A DNA stretch of 17,339 bases from a bacterium (GTDB lineage Bacteria; Latescibacterota; Latescibacteria; Latescibacterales; Latescibacteraceae), in contig JAJFUH010000178.1 in assembly GCA_021372535.1 (NCBI GenBank), forward strand, positions 1 through 17,339, written 5' to 3'. The notes under the pieces were generated by a model. That model was not told where the DNA came from, searched no databases, and worked only from the letters and a program-made list of their open reading frames with translations. Every line of letters begins with the position of its first letter. The stretch's first letter is position 1. Below are positions 7,005 through 15,375 of this stretch, in pieces. Made by a program: the position numbers and the translations under genes.

Positions 7005-8294
7005 GTGGTCAGCCACGGAAGCATGAAAGAGTATTTCAAATACGACATCTTTGCATTTATGTTCGGATTCGGCGGCAGCGTCAACGGCTCCATGACGTAT
7101 TATCTGGGAATTCCGGTTGCCTATCTCACGTATATCGGCGCCAGTGTCACCCAGATCGGTTCGCTGACGGCAATTCTGTGGGCAGGCTTTTCGATACCGC
7201 AGCTCTGGGCCGCTTACGCAACCGAAACAAAACCGATCAAGAAACGCTTCATGGCATCCGCAATCATTCTCTCAGGCCTGACATGGCTCATAATCGGAAT
7301 GCATATTTTATTCTTCGGCGGGCGGATGCCGGTTTTTTCAGTATGGCTGTTCCTTATTCTTTTTGCCTGGGCGGTTTCACTCGTCGGCATGTTCATGCCC
7401 GCGAACTTTTCCCTCATCTACAAGATTACACCAACCGAAAGGCTCGGACATCTTATCGGGATTCTCTTCGCCGTGCAGTTCCTCGGAACATTCGTCGGGG
7501 GATTCGCGATTAATTACATCAATAACACGTTTAACGAACCGGTCAATTATGCCGTGCTTTTCCTTCTGACATTCGTCATTTCAACGGGAATCGCGTTTCT
7601 TCTGCTCCGGATCAACGAGCCTGAAAGCGAGCAGATCAAGGCAGAGCCCTCTTTCGGCGTATATCTGGGAAAGTGCCTCACCGTCCTGAAAACAGACCGG
7701 CTGTTTACGAAATTTCTTGTTGCAAAATGGCTCATGAGCGGGCATTATGTCATGATGGCGTTCATTCTTGTCTATCTAATACGGGAACGGGGATTCGATC
7801 CGCTCGATGCCGGGTGGTTCAGCTCGCTCTATGCGCTCGGTCTCGCTCTCGCCGGTTTTACCATCACGAAAATCTCGGATATGTATGGACCCAGATACAT
7901 GCTCGTTACCTCTCAGGTAATTGCGGTTATCTATACCGCGATGATCTGGCTGGCACCGTCAGGGAGTACGGTGCTTGTTTTCGCGGCGTTTATCATAACG
8001 GGCATATCTGAAATGTCCGATAATGTCGGATATACCAACATGTGCCTTTTCTGTTGTCCTTCCGAGGACAAATCAACCTATGTCGCCGTGACGAATGTCG
8101 GTGTCATTCCCTTCATGGTCATTCTTCCCATCGCGATGGGCTGGCTGATCGATCGGGGTATCCTTTCTTACGGGAACATGTTCGCCCTGGCGATGGGTAT
8201 GATGATTGCGGCTATCGTCTATATCCTTGCAGTCGTCAGAAATCCGCAGGGATACACCGATATGAAAGCCGCCGCTGCGGACACCCGGAAATAA
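7005..8294 (+). CDS. MFS transporter (12 predicted membrane helices)
   Basis: A 429-residue Major Facilitator Superfamily permease of the inner membrane. Hydrophobic helices run along the whole length, with a charged cytoplasmic loop in the middle (about residues 196-222, LLLRINEPESEQIKAEPSF), giving the usual 6+6 layout. Segments such as AYLTYIGASVTQIGSLTAIL, the basic TKPIKKRF loop after the second helix, and TERLGHLIGILFAVQFLG fit MFS; I see no substrate-defining signature. The GTG start at 7005 has GAGGAAA 7 bases upstream; an in-frame ATG at 7023 has only a weak site. The Tat-type SIS-domain gene follows 110 bases later in the same direction, so it may import or export the small molecule handled by that region, most likely a sugar or sugar acid. 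Confidence 0.88.
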   Translation: MVSHGSMKEYFKYDIFAFMFGFGGSVNGSMTYYLGIPVAYLTYIGASVTQIGSLTAILWAGFSIPQLWAAYATETKPIKKRFMASAIILSGLTWLIIGMHILFFGGRMPVFSVWLFLILFAWAVSLVGMFMPANFSLIYKITPTERLGHLIGILFAVQFLGTFVGGFAINYINNTFNEPVNYAVLFLLTFVISTGIAFLLLRINEPESEQIKAEPSFGVYLGKCLTVLKTDRLFTKFLVAKWLMSGHYVMMAFILVYLIRERGFDPLDAGWFSSLYALGLALAGFTITKISDMYGPRYMLVTSQVIAVIYTAMIWLAPSGSTVLVFAAFIITGISEMSDNVGYTNMCLFCCPSEDKSTYVAVTNVGVIPFMVILPIAMGWLIDRGILSYGNMFALAMGMMIAAIVYILAVVRNPQGYTDMKAAAADTRK

Positions 8295-8404
8295 ATGATT
8301 TCCGGCTGTGGGATACTTCACCCATGGCATATGAACCGAAAGTTGCTTACATTATGAATATAATCCCAACAGAACAATAAAGTCTTGCATCAAGGAGTGT
8401 TACC

Positions 8405-9808
8405 ATGCCAAAAAGGATTTCGAGGCGGACGTTCCTTTCCACAACTTCCGTTTCCGCTCTCGCCGCGGGCGCTTCTATGATAACACAAGCGCCGGAATCG
8501 CGGGCGCTGCCAGGATTTGCGGATGATTTTACTCCGCAGGTAAAACCTTTCATGGACCAGTACTATGACGGGATCATGAACATCGTCAGTGGAATCCGGG
8601 ACACACAGGTGGACAATATCGCCCGGGCCATGGAGAAGGCATACGAGCTGAAACGCAGCGGCGGGACAATCTATTCGAATGTCGTTTTCGGTCATTTTGC
8701 CGCTTATGCGGGCAGCCAGGACCGTCCCGGACAGCCCTGGGTGCTGCCTCAGTACTATTCCCTCATGAAGGGCCCCTTCGATGCGATGAAAAAGGGCGAC
8801 TTTCTCCTCACCAATAATGTGAACATGGACATGACCGGGGAATTATACAAAGAAAGCGATGACTGGAAAAAAGCCCATGAACGCGGTGTTTTTATTGCCG
8901 GTGTAACCAACAATTACTTCAAGTTTTCAAAGACTCCTCCGGGCGTGTTTTATCCGGAGAGAATGGTGCTGTCGCTCGAAGAGATTTCGGACATGATCAT
9001 CGATAGTCAGATATCATGGGAGAACGGCCTCGTCTCCGCTCCGCAAAATCCACGGTTTAAAATATGCCCGTCGACCGGAATCGCCCAGTATGCCGTATAC
9101 TGGTCATGTACGGCATCGCTGGCGAACCTGATCGGTACAAAGGGAAAAGGATCGGGCACACAACCGGCAAAACAGTACCTCGAAAAAGCCTGCGAACGTT
9201 TCGAGATGATCGGCTCCGACCGCCCGAAAATCGACCGTATCGCGGAAAAATGGGCCGACCTCGTGCTTGGCAGGCATGCACGGCTTTTCGTCTACGGGGA
9301 ACCGTTCAGGACTGAAAACGGGCCCACCGGAAACATGTTCGTTTCGGATGCAGCCGGCGCAGCGAACGGTTCCATGATAGCCCGTGGGTACGGCAACGAT
9401 GTCCGGGATGGCGATATCGTGCTTATCGGGTCGGTGAGGTCGAACCAGCCGCAGGAAATCGAAGTCGCCCGTACGGCACGGAGCAAGGGCGCTTTCACGG
9501 TGGCGTTCTGCCCGTACTCGACGGATGGTGACTCATCCGGCGTTCGTCTCTTCAAAGAGGTCGATGAGGCGTTCAACACATACTGTGATGAACGTGCTGG
9601 AGTGATCGCCGTGGAAGGATTCCCGGAAAAGGTATCTCCGCTTACCGGGCTCACCGGCAATCTCGTTCACTGGATGCTTACCGCTCAGTGGGCCGACCAC
9701 ATGGCGCGCCGCGGGGAAATGCCCTATTTCTGGCAGGGTATTCATGAAATCGGAGGCATGGAATACGACAACGCCGTGAGACCGTACTTTCAGAAGCGGG
9801 GTTACTGA
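8405..9808 (+). CDS. Tat-exported SIS-domain (sugar isomerase-like, COG4821 type) protein, copy A
   Basis: A 467-residue protein with a Tat leader (SRRTFL at residues 6-11, h-region SVSALAAGASMI, cleavage near ESRA). The body resembles the SIS-domain proteins grouped in COG4821: an N-terminal helical part near 50-90 (PFMDQYYDGIMNIVSGIRDT), a Rossmann-like core with GDIVLIGSVRSNQPQEIEVA near 337-356, a CPYSTDGDSSG motif at 369-379, and a C-terminal GLTGNLVHWML helix and MPYFWQGIHE segment. SIS domains normally bind phosphosugars in the cytoplasm; here the usual Ser/Thr-rich phosphate loops are not evident and an export signal is present, so the ligand may be unphosphorylated. It is a clear paralogue of the gene at 13788-15125. 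ATG 8405 has AAGGAG 7 bases upstream. The exact reaction is unknown. Confidence 0.75.
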   Translation: MPKRISRRTFLSTTSVSALAAGASMITQAPESRALPGFADDFTPQVKPFMDQYYDGIMNIVSGIRDTQVDNIARAMEKAYELKRSGGTIYSNVVFGHFAAYAGSQDRPGQPWVLPQYYSLMKGPFDAMKKGDFLLTNNVNMDMTGELYKESDDWKKAHERGVFIAGVTNNYFKFSKTPPGVFYPERMVLSLEEISDMIIDSQISWENGLVSAPQNPRFKICPSTGIAQYAVYWSCTASLANLIGTKGKGSGTQPAKQYLEKACERFEMIGSDRPKIDRIAEKWADLVLGRHARLFVYGEPFRTENGPTGNMFVSDAAGAANGSMIARGYGNDVRDGDIVLIGSVRSNQPQEIEVARTARSKGAFTVAFCPYSTDGDSSGVRLFKEVDEAFNTYCDERAGVIAVEGFPEKVSPLTGLTGNLVHWMLTAQWADHMARRGEMPYFWQGIHEIGGMEYDNAVRPYFQKRGY

Positions 9809-9854
9809 AATAAGCGAACTCGGTATAATCCGGTCATTCACACAATTATATTGG

Positions 9855-9880
9855 CCACGGATTAACACGGATTACACGGA
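9855..9880. repeat. Short tandem repeat, 10-base period
   Basis: Three successive units of about 10 bases: CCACGGATTA (9855-9864), ACACGGATTA (9865-9874), CACGGA (9875-9880), sharing CACGGATTA. It is intergenic, about 50 bases after the copy A stop. I recall similar ACGGATTA tracts scattered in other bacterial genomes, but no function is evident. Confidence 0.7.
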
Positions 9881-9954
9881 TATGTTTTATTGCAATGGCA
9901 TTGACAATCCAAATACTATGGTTATTCGATCAGCTCTGTTTATTGTACGAATAT

Positions 9955-10050
9955 TGTCATTCCCGGAAACGAAGTGAACCGGGAATCCAGTATCAATATC
10001 GTCATGTCATAAACACTGTATAATGGATTCCCGTTTTCACGGGAATGACA
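9955..10050. repeat. 96-base inverted-repeat element (MITE/BIME-like)
   Basis: A non-coding element bounded by perfect 11-base terminal inverted repeats TGTCATTCCCG (9955-9965) and CGGGAATGACA (10040-10050). Each end also folds alone: ATTCCCGG with CCGGGAAT (9959-9986), and ATTCCCG with CGGGAAT (10027-10046). The inner edges, GGGAATCCA and TGGATTCCC, are inverted copies of each other. So it is two hairpin units head-to-head around an AT-rich centre. No flanking target duplication was evident by eye. Together with the tandem repeat and the operator-like palindrome it fills the 482-base gap 9809-10290. Confidence 0.8.
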
Positions 10051-10135
10051 CTTTTACGTTTATAAATATTTCATTCGCACGTTTTATGCACTGATTGAAT
10101 AGCCAGATACAAACAATTACTTTAAAAAGTGCTAA

Positions 10136-10169
10136 CATTAAGTAATTTAATATGTTATATTACTTAATG
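10136..10169. promoter_or_regulatory. Perfect 11-bp inverted repeat, candidate operator
   Basis: CATTAAGTAAT (10136-10146) and its exact reverse complement ATTACTTAATG (10159-10169) are separated by 12 AT-rich bases, with half-site starts 23 bases apart (about two helical turns). It lies 121 bases upstream of the amidohydrolase start, in a non-coding AT-rich stretch. There is no GC-rich stem or T run, so a protein-binding site is more likely than a terminator. The binding protein is unknown, and no clean -35/-10 pair was seen beside it. Confidence 0.55.
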
Positions 10170-10290
10170 ACTATACAGCTTTGCGTTATTATTAATAAAC
10201 CGGGACAGGTGAATATACCCTGAGAATAAACGATGTTAATCTCATGATCGTTTATATCCCGGAAATTACAACACAAGGAGGAATCAATCG

Positions 10291-11130
10291 ATGATATACG
10301 ATGTTCATACCCATTTCTGGCAGCCTCATGAACTCGGTCCCCAGGTCGAGGCCGACGCTATTCGCGCGGGCGGGGTCTCCATTGACCACGGCATGACCAG
10401 CGAATCACACCTCGAAGCAACAAAGGCGGCTGACAAATGTATTGTTTTCGGCCTTCGCGCGAAAAAAACCGGTTACAATATTCCCAACGACTCGGTGAAG
10501 GCGCAGGTGGACAAGGCGCCCGAACGGCTGGTGTTTTTCACGAGCGTCGATCCCTCCGAAAACAATTTCATGGAGGAGCTCGAGCGTACCCATCAGGACA
10601 TGGGCGCCAAAGGAATCAAGCTCGGCCCGATATATCAGGGTGTCCATCCGCTCGATGAACGGTATCGCCGTATTTATGCATACGCCCAGCGTCACGGGCT
10701 TCCGATTCTCACGCACATGGCAACGACGTTTGCGAGCGGGGTTCCGCTCGAATATGCCAATCCCGTACATATGAGCCAGGTGGCGATCGACTATCCGGAG
10801 CTCAACATCATTCTGGCGCACATGGGGCACCCGTGGATCGGTGAAACGGTCGCTGCAATCCGCAAGGAACCGAATCTGTATGCGGACATCTCGGCTCTCT
10901 ATTACCGTCCCTGGCAATTTTACAATGCCCTCATGCTGCTCGTCGAATACGGGACATGGAAAAAAGTCTTCTTCGGCAGCGATTATCCCTGCGCATCGGT
11001 GGCCGATTCCATCAAAGGGCTGCTGAACGCCAATCACATCGTCGAGAAAACGGGACTGCCGAAGATTTCCCGTGAAATTCTCGAAAGTATTCTGAACCGT
11101 GACGCTTTCACTATTCTGGGAATTGAATAG
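10291..11130 (+). CDS. Amidohydrolase-family TIM-barrel hydrolase (Amidohydro_2 type)
   Basis: A 279-residue, leaderless and so probably cytoplasmic metal-dependent hydrolase or decarboxylase of the amidohydrolase superfamily. The metal-binding H6-x-H8 (VHTH) opens the protein. H142 (PILTHM), H177 and H180 (ILAHMGH), and D231 (FFGSDYP) follow in the family order; K110 (GIKLGP) sits where strand 4 is expected. The length is typical of the compact PF04909 group, which includes lactonases and decarboxylases. ATG 10291 has AAGGAGG 9 bases upstream, one of the strongest ribosome sites here. It is the first gene of a tight run with the aminotransferase (20 bases later) and the GH172 lipoprotein. 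In a sugar setting a lactonase role is attractive, but the substrate is not shown by sequence. Confidence 0.87.
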   Translation: MIYDVHTHFWQPHELGPQVEADAIRAGGVSIDHGMTSESHLEATKAADKCIVFGLRAKKTGYNIPNDSVKAQVDKAPERLVFFTSVDPSENNFMEELERTHQDMGAKGIKLGPIYQGVHPLDERYRRIYAYAQRHGLPILTHMATTFASGVPLEYANPVHMSQVAIDYPELNIILAHMGHPWIGETVAAIRKEPNLYADISALYYRPWQFYNALMLLVEYGTWKKVFFGSDYPCASVADSIKGLLNANHIVEKTGLPKISREILESILNRDAFTILGIE

Positions 11131-11150
11131 AATCCATATAAGGAGACTGT

Positions 11151-12287
11151 ATGGCGGAAACCATGAACAAACCGCTTCTGATGATTCCGGGGCCGATCGA
11201 TCCGCCCGATGAGGTTCTGCGGCGTTGCGGTTTGCCGGTATTTCCTCATTACGAGGGCGATTTCCCGGCCTTTTTCGATAGACTGGTCACTAAAATGAAG
11301 ACTGTATTCGGCCTGGAGGATGGCGATGTCTTCATTCCCTGCGGCAGCGGGACTACAGCGGTCAACATGATGCTGGCCAGCCTCTGTACGCCCGATGACA
11401 GCGTGCTGCTCATGCATAACGGGAGTTTCGGCTCCTACGCGGAACGGAATCTGACCAGCCTCGCGATTCCGTATGCGTGCGTGTACGGTCCATGGGGACA
11501 TGTGGTGGATCCCGATGATGTCCGCAGGGAAATGAAGCGCAATCATCATAATATCATATACCTTACGCATAATGAGAGCTCGACTGCGGTACTCAATCCG
11601 ATCCCGCCCATCGGCGAAATAGCGCGCGAGTTCGATGCACTCCTCCTTGTCGACTCGGTATCGGGAGTCGGGGGCGCCGTGATCGATATGGACAATGCCG
11701 GCGCGGATGTAGTTGCGGGGGCATCGCAGAAGTGTTTGGAACTCCCGCCGGGACTCGCTCCCGTGGCGGTTGGCCAAAGAGCGTGGAACTATATGAAAGC
11801 CCAAAAAAACCGCCGTGTACCCTATATTCTTGATCTCATGTGGTGGAAAAAGGCATTCGTCGAGATGCACGATTACCATCCCCAGCTTCAGACCGGGGCG
11901 ACAACCATGCTCTATGCGCTCGACTGGATTGTCGACCGGATTATCGGGGAAGGCCTTGAAAACCGTCAGGAGCGTTTCCGCGCCGCCGGTAAACGCCTCA
12001 TTGAAGGATTTGCTGAATTCGGTTTCAATCCGGGTGCCAACCCTGCATGTGCCTCCCCGGTCGTTACGGAATTTATCATGCCGGACGGTAATCCGAGCAG
12101 CGAGCTTCGCGGTTTTTATCTCGCCCGGTATAACACGATGGTCGGAAACGGGGAAAGAACCGACTCATCGGGGAATCCGATATCGTTCAGAATCGCCCAT
12201 TTCGGCCGTGCGGCAGAACACGAACGAATCGATCATATGATAGCGATAACCGGTGAATTTATGAGAGAGCGGTTGTGTAAAAGATAG
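11151..12287 (+). CDS. Class V PLP-dependent aminotransferase (alanine-glyoxylate/serine-pyruvate type)
   Basis: A 378-residue fold-type I PLP enzyme of the class V group. Visible signatures are the opening LLMIPGPIDPPDEVL, the PLP-phosphate loop CGSGTTAVN (64-72), THNESSTAVLNPI (139-151), the cofactor aspartate D168 in LLVDSVSGVGG, and the Schiff-base lysine K194 in GASQKCLELPPG. The arginine that would bind a substrate carboxylate is plausibly in the ISFRIAHFGR segment near the C-terminus. Relatives include serine-pyruvate, alanine-glyoxylate, ureidoglycine-glyoxylate and aminoethylphosphonate aminotransferases; I cannot choose among them. It is cytoplasmic, with no leader. ATG 11151 has AGGAG 5 bases upstream and lies 20 bases after the amidohydrolase stop, so the two are probably translated from one message and may act on the same nitrogen- or oxo-acid-bearing intermediate. 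Confidence 0.9.
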   Translation: MAETMNKPLLMIPGPIDPPDEVLRRCGLPVFPHYEGDFPAFFDRLVTKMKTVFGLEDGDVFIPCGSGTTAVNMMLASLCTPDDSVLLMHNGSFGSYAERNLTSLAIPYACVYGPWGHVVDPDDVRREMKRNHHNIIYLTHNESSTAVLNPIPPIGEIAREFDALLLVDSVSGVGGAVIDMDNAGADVVAGASQKCLELPPGLAPVAVGQRAWNYMKAQKNRRVPYILDLMWWKKAFVEMHDYHPQLQTGATTMLYALDWIVDRIIGEGLENRQERFRAAGKRLIEGFAEFGFNPGANPACASPVVTEFIMPDGNPSSELRGFYLARYNTMVGNGERTDSSGNPISFRIAHFGRAAEHERIDHMIAITGEFMRERLCKR

Positions 12288-12324
12288 ACATGACACATTC
12301 AGTGGAACGACGGAGGAACCACCA

Positions 12325-13641
12325 GTGATATATGATGATGCGAAGGAGAAACAGCCGGGAAAAACCGGAACCGTTCTTTCGATATGGATATCCCTTGTAA
12401 TCCTTGCCGTCCTGTCAGGCTGTTCCGGAAGCGGGAACAAGGGGGATGGTTCAACCGGTCGGCCGGAGCTTTATGCACGGCAGCCGCACATGCAGTCACG
12501 GTGGGCAAGTTTCGAGAATCCCACAGCTGAAAAGGGAAAAGCGGGGCTGGAAAACAAGGGCGCCAAGGGACATGCATTCGACAGTATCGCGCCGGGAGAA
12601 ACGAAGGTTCTTCTCGATGTTCGCGGAGCGGGTATCGTAAACCGCATCTGGATGACCATGAATCCGAGAAGCCCGGAGCTTCTCAGGTCGCTGCGCATCG
12701 AAATGTTCTGGGACGATGCCCCGACTCCGGCGGTTTCGGCGCCTCTCGGTGATTTCTTCTGTCATATACTCGGCCGTGGCGTTTCTGTCGACAACGAGCT
12801 CTTTTCAAATCCCAATGGCAACGCTTTCAACTGCTATATCCCGATGCCGTTTAAAAAAGCGGCGCGCATCGTTGTGGTCAACGATTCCGAAACGACTTTC
12901 ATCCAGTTCTATTACGATGTGGACATCAATCTCACCGACCGTCCCGACGAGAATGCGCTCTATTTCCATGCATACTGGCGCCGTGAACGATGGACAAAGC
13001 TCGGTGAGGACTATGAAATTCTTCCGCCGGTAAAGGGAGAGGGACGGTATCTCGGCGCACATGTCGGTGTCATCACAAGGCCCGACAACATTGGTTGGTG
13101 GGGTGAAGGAGGCCTGAAAATCTACCTTGACGGCGACAGTGAGCATCCCACCATGATGGGAACGGGCACCGAGGATTATATGGGCGCCGCATGGGGAATG
13201 CCGGTATTCAAAAGCCGTTACCAGGGCTGCCTGATCACCGATAACGAACATGGTTTCCATGCGTTCTACCGGTACCATATCCCCGATCCCGTCTATTTCC
13301 ATCAGGACTGCCGTGTCACCATGCAGCAGATCGGCTGCACACACCGTGAAACAGCGCTCTCACTCATGGAAAAAGGGGTGCCCTTCAAGGCGCATTCGAT
13401 CTTTTATGTCGGGAAAGCGGGAACGAAATTCGTGCGTCTGCTCGATATGGATCCCGTGCCGGACATAAAGGATATCACCATGCCCGAGGGTTACGACCAG
13501 GAGTACATCTTTTATTACCGGACGGACGACTGGTCATCGGTCGTCTTCTTCTACCTCGATTCTCCGGAAAACGGCCTGCCCCCGATGGCGGGACGGGATG
13601 ACCGTACAACGGGCATCGAAGGGAGCATACCCCTTCAGTAG
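12325..13641 (+). CDS. GH172 (DUF2961) glycoside hydrolase, lipoprotein
   Basis: A 438-residue lipoprotein: hydrophobic h-region SIWISLVILAV and lipobox LSGC with C33 as the lipidated cysteine, so it is membrane-anchored outside the cytoplasm. The rest matches the DUF2961 family, now glycoside hydrolase family 172, whose characterised members cleave fructo- or arabinofuranosides. Seen here are SRWASFENPTAEKGKAG near 54, GAGIVNRIWM near 100, the hallmark MGTGTEDYMGAAWG around E283, and YRYHIPDPVYF near 315. E283 is a candidate catalytic acid; a second candidate is E308 (DNEHG), but I assign these from context, not alignment. The GTG start at 12325 is supported by GGAGG 8 bases upstream and by the leader. 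It is third in the amidohydrolase-aminotransferase run, 37 bases after the aminotransferase stop, and gives the best hint of substrate: a furanose-containing glycan or glycoside. Confidence 0.87.
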   Translation: MIYDDAKEKQPGKTGTVLSIWISLVILAVLSGCSGSGNKGDGSTGRPELYARQPHMQSRWASFENPTAEKGKAGLENKGAKGHAFDSIAPGETKVLLDVRGAGIVNRIWMTMNPRSPELLRSLRIEMFWDDAPTPAVSAPLGDFFCHILGRGVSVDNELFSNPNGNAFNCYIPMPFKKAARIVVVNDSETTFIQFYYDVDINLTDRPDENALYFHAYWRRERWTKLGEDYEILPPVKGEGRYLGAHVGVITRPDNIGWWGEGGLKIYLDGDSEHPTMMGTGTEDYMGAAWGMPVFKSRYQGCLITDNEHGFHAFYRYHIPDPVYFHQDCRVTMQQIGCTHRETALSLMEKGVPFKAHSIFYVGKAGTKFVRLLDMDPVPDIKDITMPEGYDQEYIFYYRTDDWSSVVFFYLDSPENGLPPMAGRDDRTTGIEGSIPLQ

Positions 13642-13787
13642 ACGTATACCGGTAAAACATTTCCCTCAATAAGTTCCTGCATGCATATGATATTCCAAAA
13701 AAATGTAGGGTCGTCAATATATTTGTCTTATTTTGGAAGAAAATCCCCCTGTAATAAGACGTATCACCGTATATGAAAGGAAACGAT

Positions 13788-15125
13788 ATGTCTCTCTCAC
13801 TGAAACGCCGCCATTTCTTCGGCTCCCTGTTCGCCGGCGGGCTTGGAGCGGTTATGAGCAGAATGCCGGGCGATGGTAATGCCCATGCCACTGAGGCGGA
13901 AACCCGCCCGTTCTGGGAACAATACTATACCGGGGCAATGAATATCCTCACCGGTCTGTACGACACACAGACGGAAATTATCGAACGTGAAATGAAAACC
14001 GCCCTCGAACGTACCAAAAAAGGCGGTACAATCTACTCGCAGATTACCTCCGGGCACTTTCCCATACCCGAGACAGCCCTCGACCGTACCGGTCAGCCCG
14101 GCGTATTCGCTTTCCTCGAACGCGGCGCTAAGGACGAGGATTATACAAAGCTCGGCCCGAACGACATGATCATCACCAATACGATCAACCTCGGGAATAT
14201 CGCGGCAATGAAACGAGGAATCCGTGTCGTCGGTGTGACGGTTAATTATTATCCCTTCGCGCAGACACCGCCTGAAGAGGGTTACCAGATAGAATACGAA
14301 GGGAAAATCCTCCGCATCGAGGACACTGTCAACGCCATGATCGACAGCCAGGTACCGTGGTATAACGGCCTTGTCCGCACTCCACGGAATCCCGATTTTG
14401 CCATTATTCCCGGCGGCGGGCTTGCACAGGCGGCAGTGTACTGGACGGCCGCGGCAGAGCTGGCGGGACTCAAGGCTGATAAGGGGAAAAATCCCGAAAG
14501 CGGCGGCTGGGCACGCTTCTACCTACAGACCTGCATCGAGCGGGCGGCCATGGTCGGCGCTGACCGTCCCAAATTCGCCGCTGTCGGAAGCCATCTGGCG
14601 GACCTTGTTGTCCGCGGTGGGAAATGGTGGGTGTTCGGCGCAAACAAGGCGCTTGTCACCGACGCAAGCAGTGTCGCGAACGGCCCCATGGTCACACGTC
14701 CCTATACCGCATCTGCGGTGAAAAGCGGGGATATCGTCCTCATCGGCGCCTACACCTCGAACCATCCCGAAGAGCTGGCAGTCGCCCGTGAAAGCCGCAG
14801 CAAGGGCGCGTATGTCATCGCCATATGCCCGTTCTCCACGGACGGTGATTCATCGGGGGAAAGGCTCTACAAAGAGGCCGATGTCGCATTCAACAGCTAT
14901 TCGCCGGAAAGCTGGGGCGTCGTCCCGGTCAAGGGTCTCGACCGCAGGGTGTGCCCGACCACAGGTGTGATGGGCGATCTCATCATGTGGCTCATCGTTG
15001 CCGAGTGGACGGATGTCATGGCACAGAGAGGCCCGTTCCCTTACTTCTGGAAGGGATTCTTCATGAAAAACGGCCAAGGGTACAACAACAGCATACGACC
15101 GTACTTTACAGTCCGCGGCTGGTAA
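13788..15125 (+). CDS. Tat-exported SIS-domain (sugar isomerase-like, COG4821 type) protein, copy B
   Basis: A 445-residue paralogue of the gene at 8405-9808, with the same order of motifs: a Tat leader (KRRHFF at 6-11, h-region GSLFAGGLGAVM, cleavage near AHA), PFWEQYYTGAMNILTGLYDT near 38-57, GDIVLIGAYTSNHPEEL near 316, CPFSTDGDSSG at 347-357, and a closing GVMGDLIMWLIVAEW helix with PFPYFWKGF. The two copies share both ends almost motif for motif but differ in loops such as KNPESGGWARFY. ATG 13788 has AAAGGA 6 bases upstream; an ATG at 13773 overlaps that site. It begins 146 bases after the GH172 stop, so it may have its own promoter. As with copy A, the ligand is probably a sugar or sugar acid, perhaps unphosphorylated, and the reaction is unknown. 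Confidence 0.75.
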   Translation: MSLSLKRRHFFGSLFAGGLGAVMSRMPGDGNAHATEAETRPFWEQYYTGAMNILTGLYDTQTEIIEREMKTALERTKKGGTIYSQITSGHFPIPETALDRTGQPGVFAFLERGAKDEDYTKLGPNDMIITNTINLGNIAAMKRGIRVVGVTVNYYPFAQTPPEEGYQIEYEGKILRIEDTVNAMIDSQVPWYNGLVRTPRNPDFAIIPGGGLAQAAVYWTAAAELAGLKADKGKNPESGGWARFYLQTCIERAAMVGADRPKFAAVGSHLADLVVRGGKWWVFGANKALVTDASSVANGPMVTRPYTASAVKSGDIVLIGAYTSNHPEELAVARESRSKGAYVIAICPFSTDGDSSGERLYKEADVAFNSYSPESWGVVPVKGLDRRVCPTTGVMGDLIMWLIVAEWTDVMAQRGPFPYFWKGFFMKNGQGYNNSIRPYFTVRGW

Positions 15126-15375
15126 AAAACAGGTCGTGCGGACTTTTCGGCTACCATGGATGAAGCTGATGGTGCGTATTGATAAATATGCTTTCAATTT
15201 CATACTCCACTGTCACATTTTCATGCAACAAACGGGCTTCAGGGAAGTATAACAGGGTATATGCCATTTTTTTCCATGATTTCACGGATTATGCGGCGCT
15301 CTGTAGCCTGAAATATTCCGCACCCATATATACTTTATTCCGGCCTTTATTGAACCAGCTATGGAGGATTCCGTT
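15126..15375. other. Intergenic region with no recognised content
   Basis: About 250 bases between SIS copy B and the DUF362 gene. I see no terminator hairpin, no RNA gene and no convincing short gene. It is moderately AT-rich towards the right and presumably carries the DUF362 promoter, but no clear -35/-10 pair stands out. Confidence 0.5.

Noticed and set aside
11034-11879. A 281-codon minus-strand frame opposite the aminotransferase
   Set aside because: It spans the end of one real gene and most of another on the opposite strand, with no domain or ribosome site.
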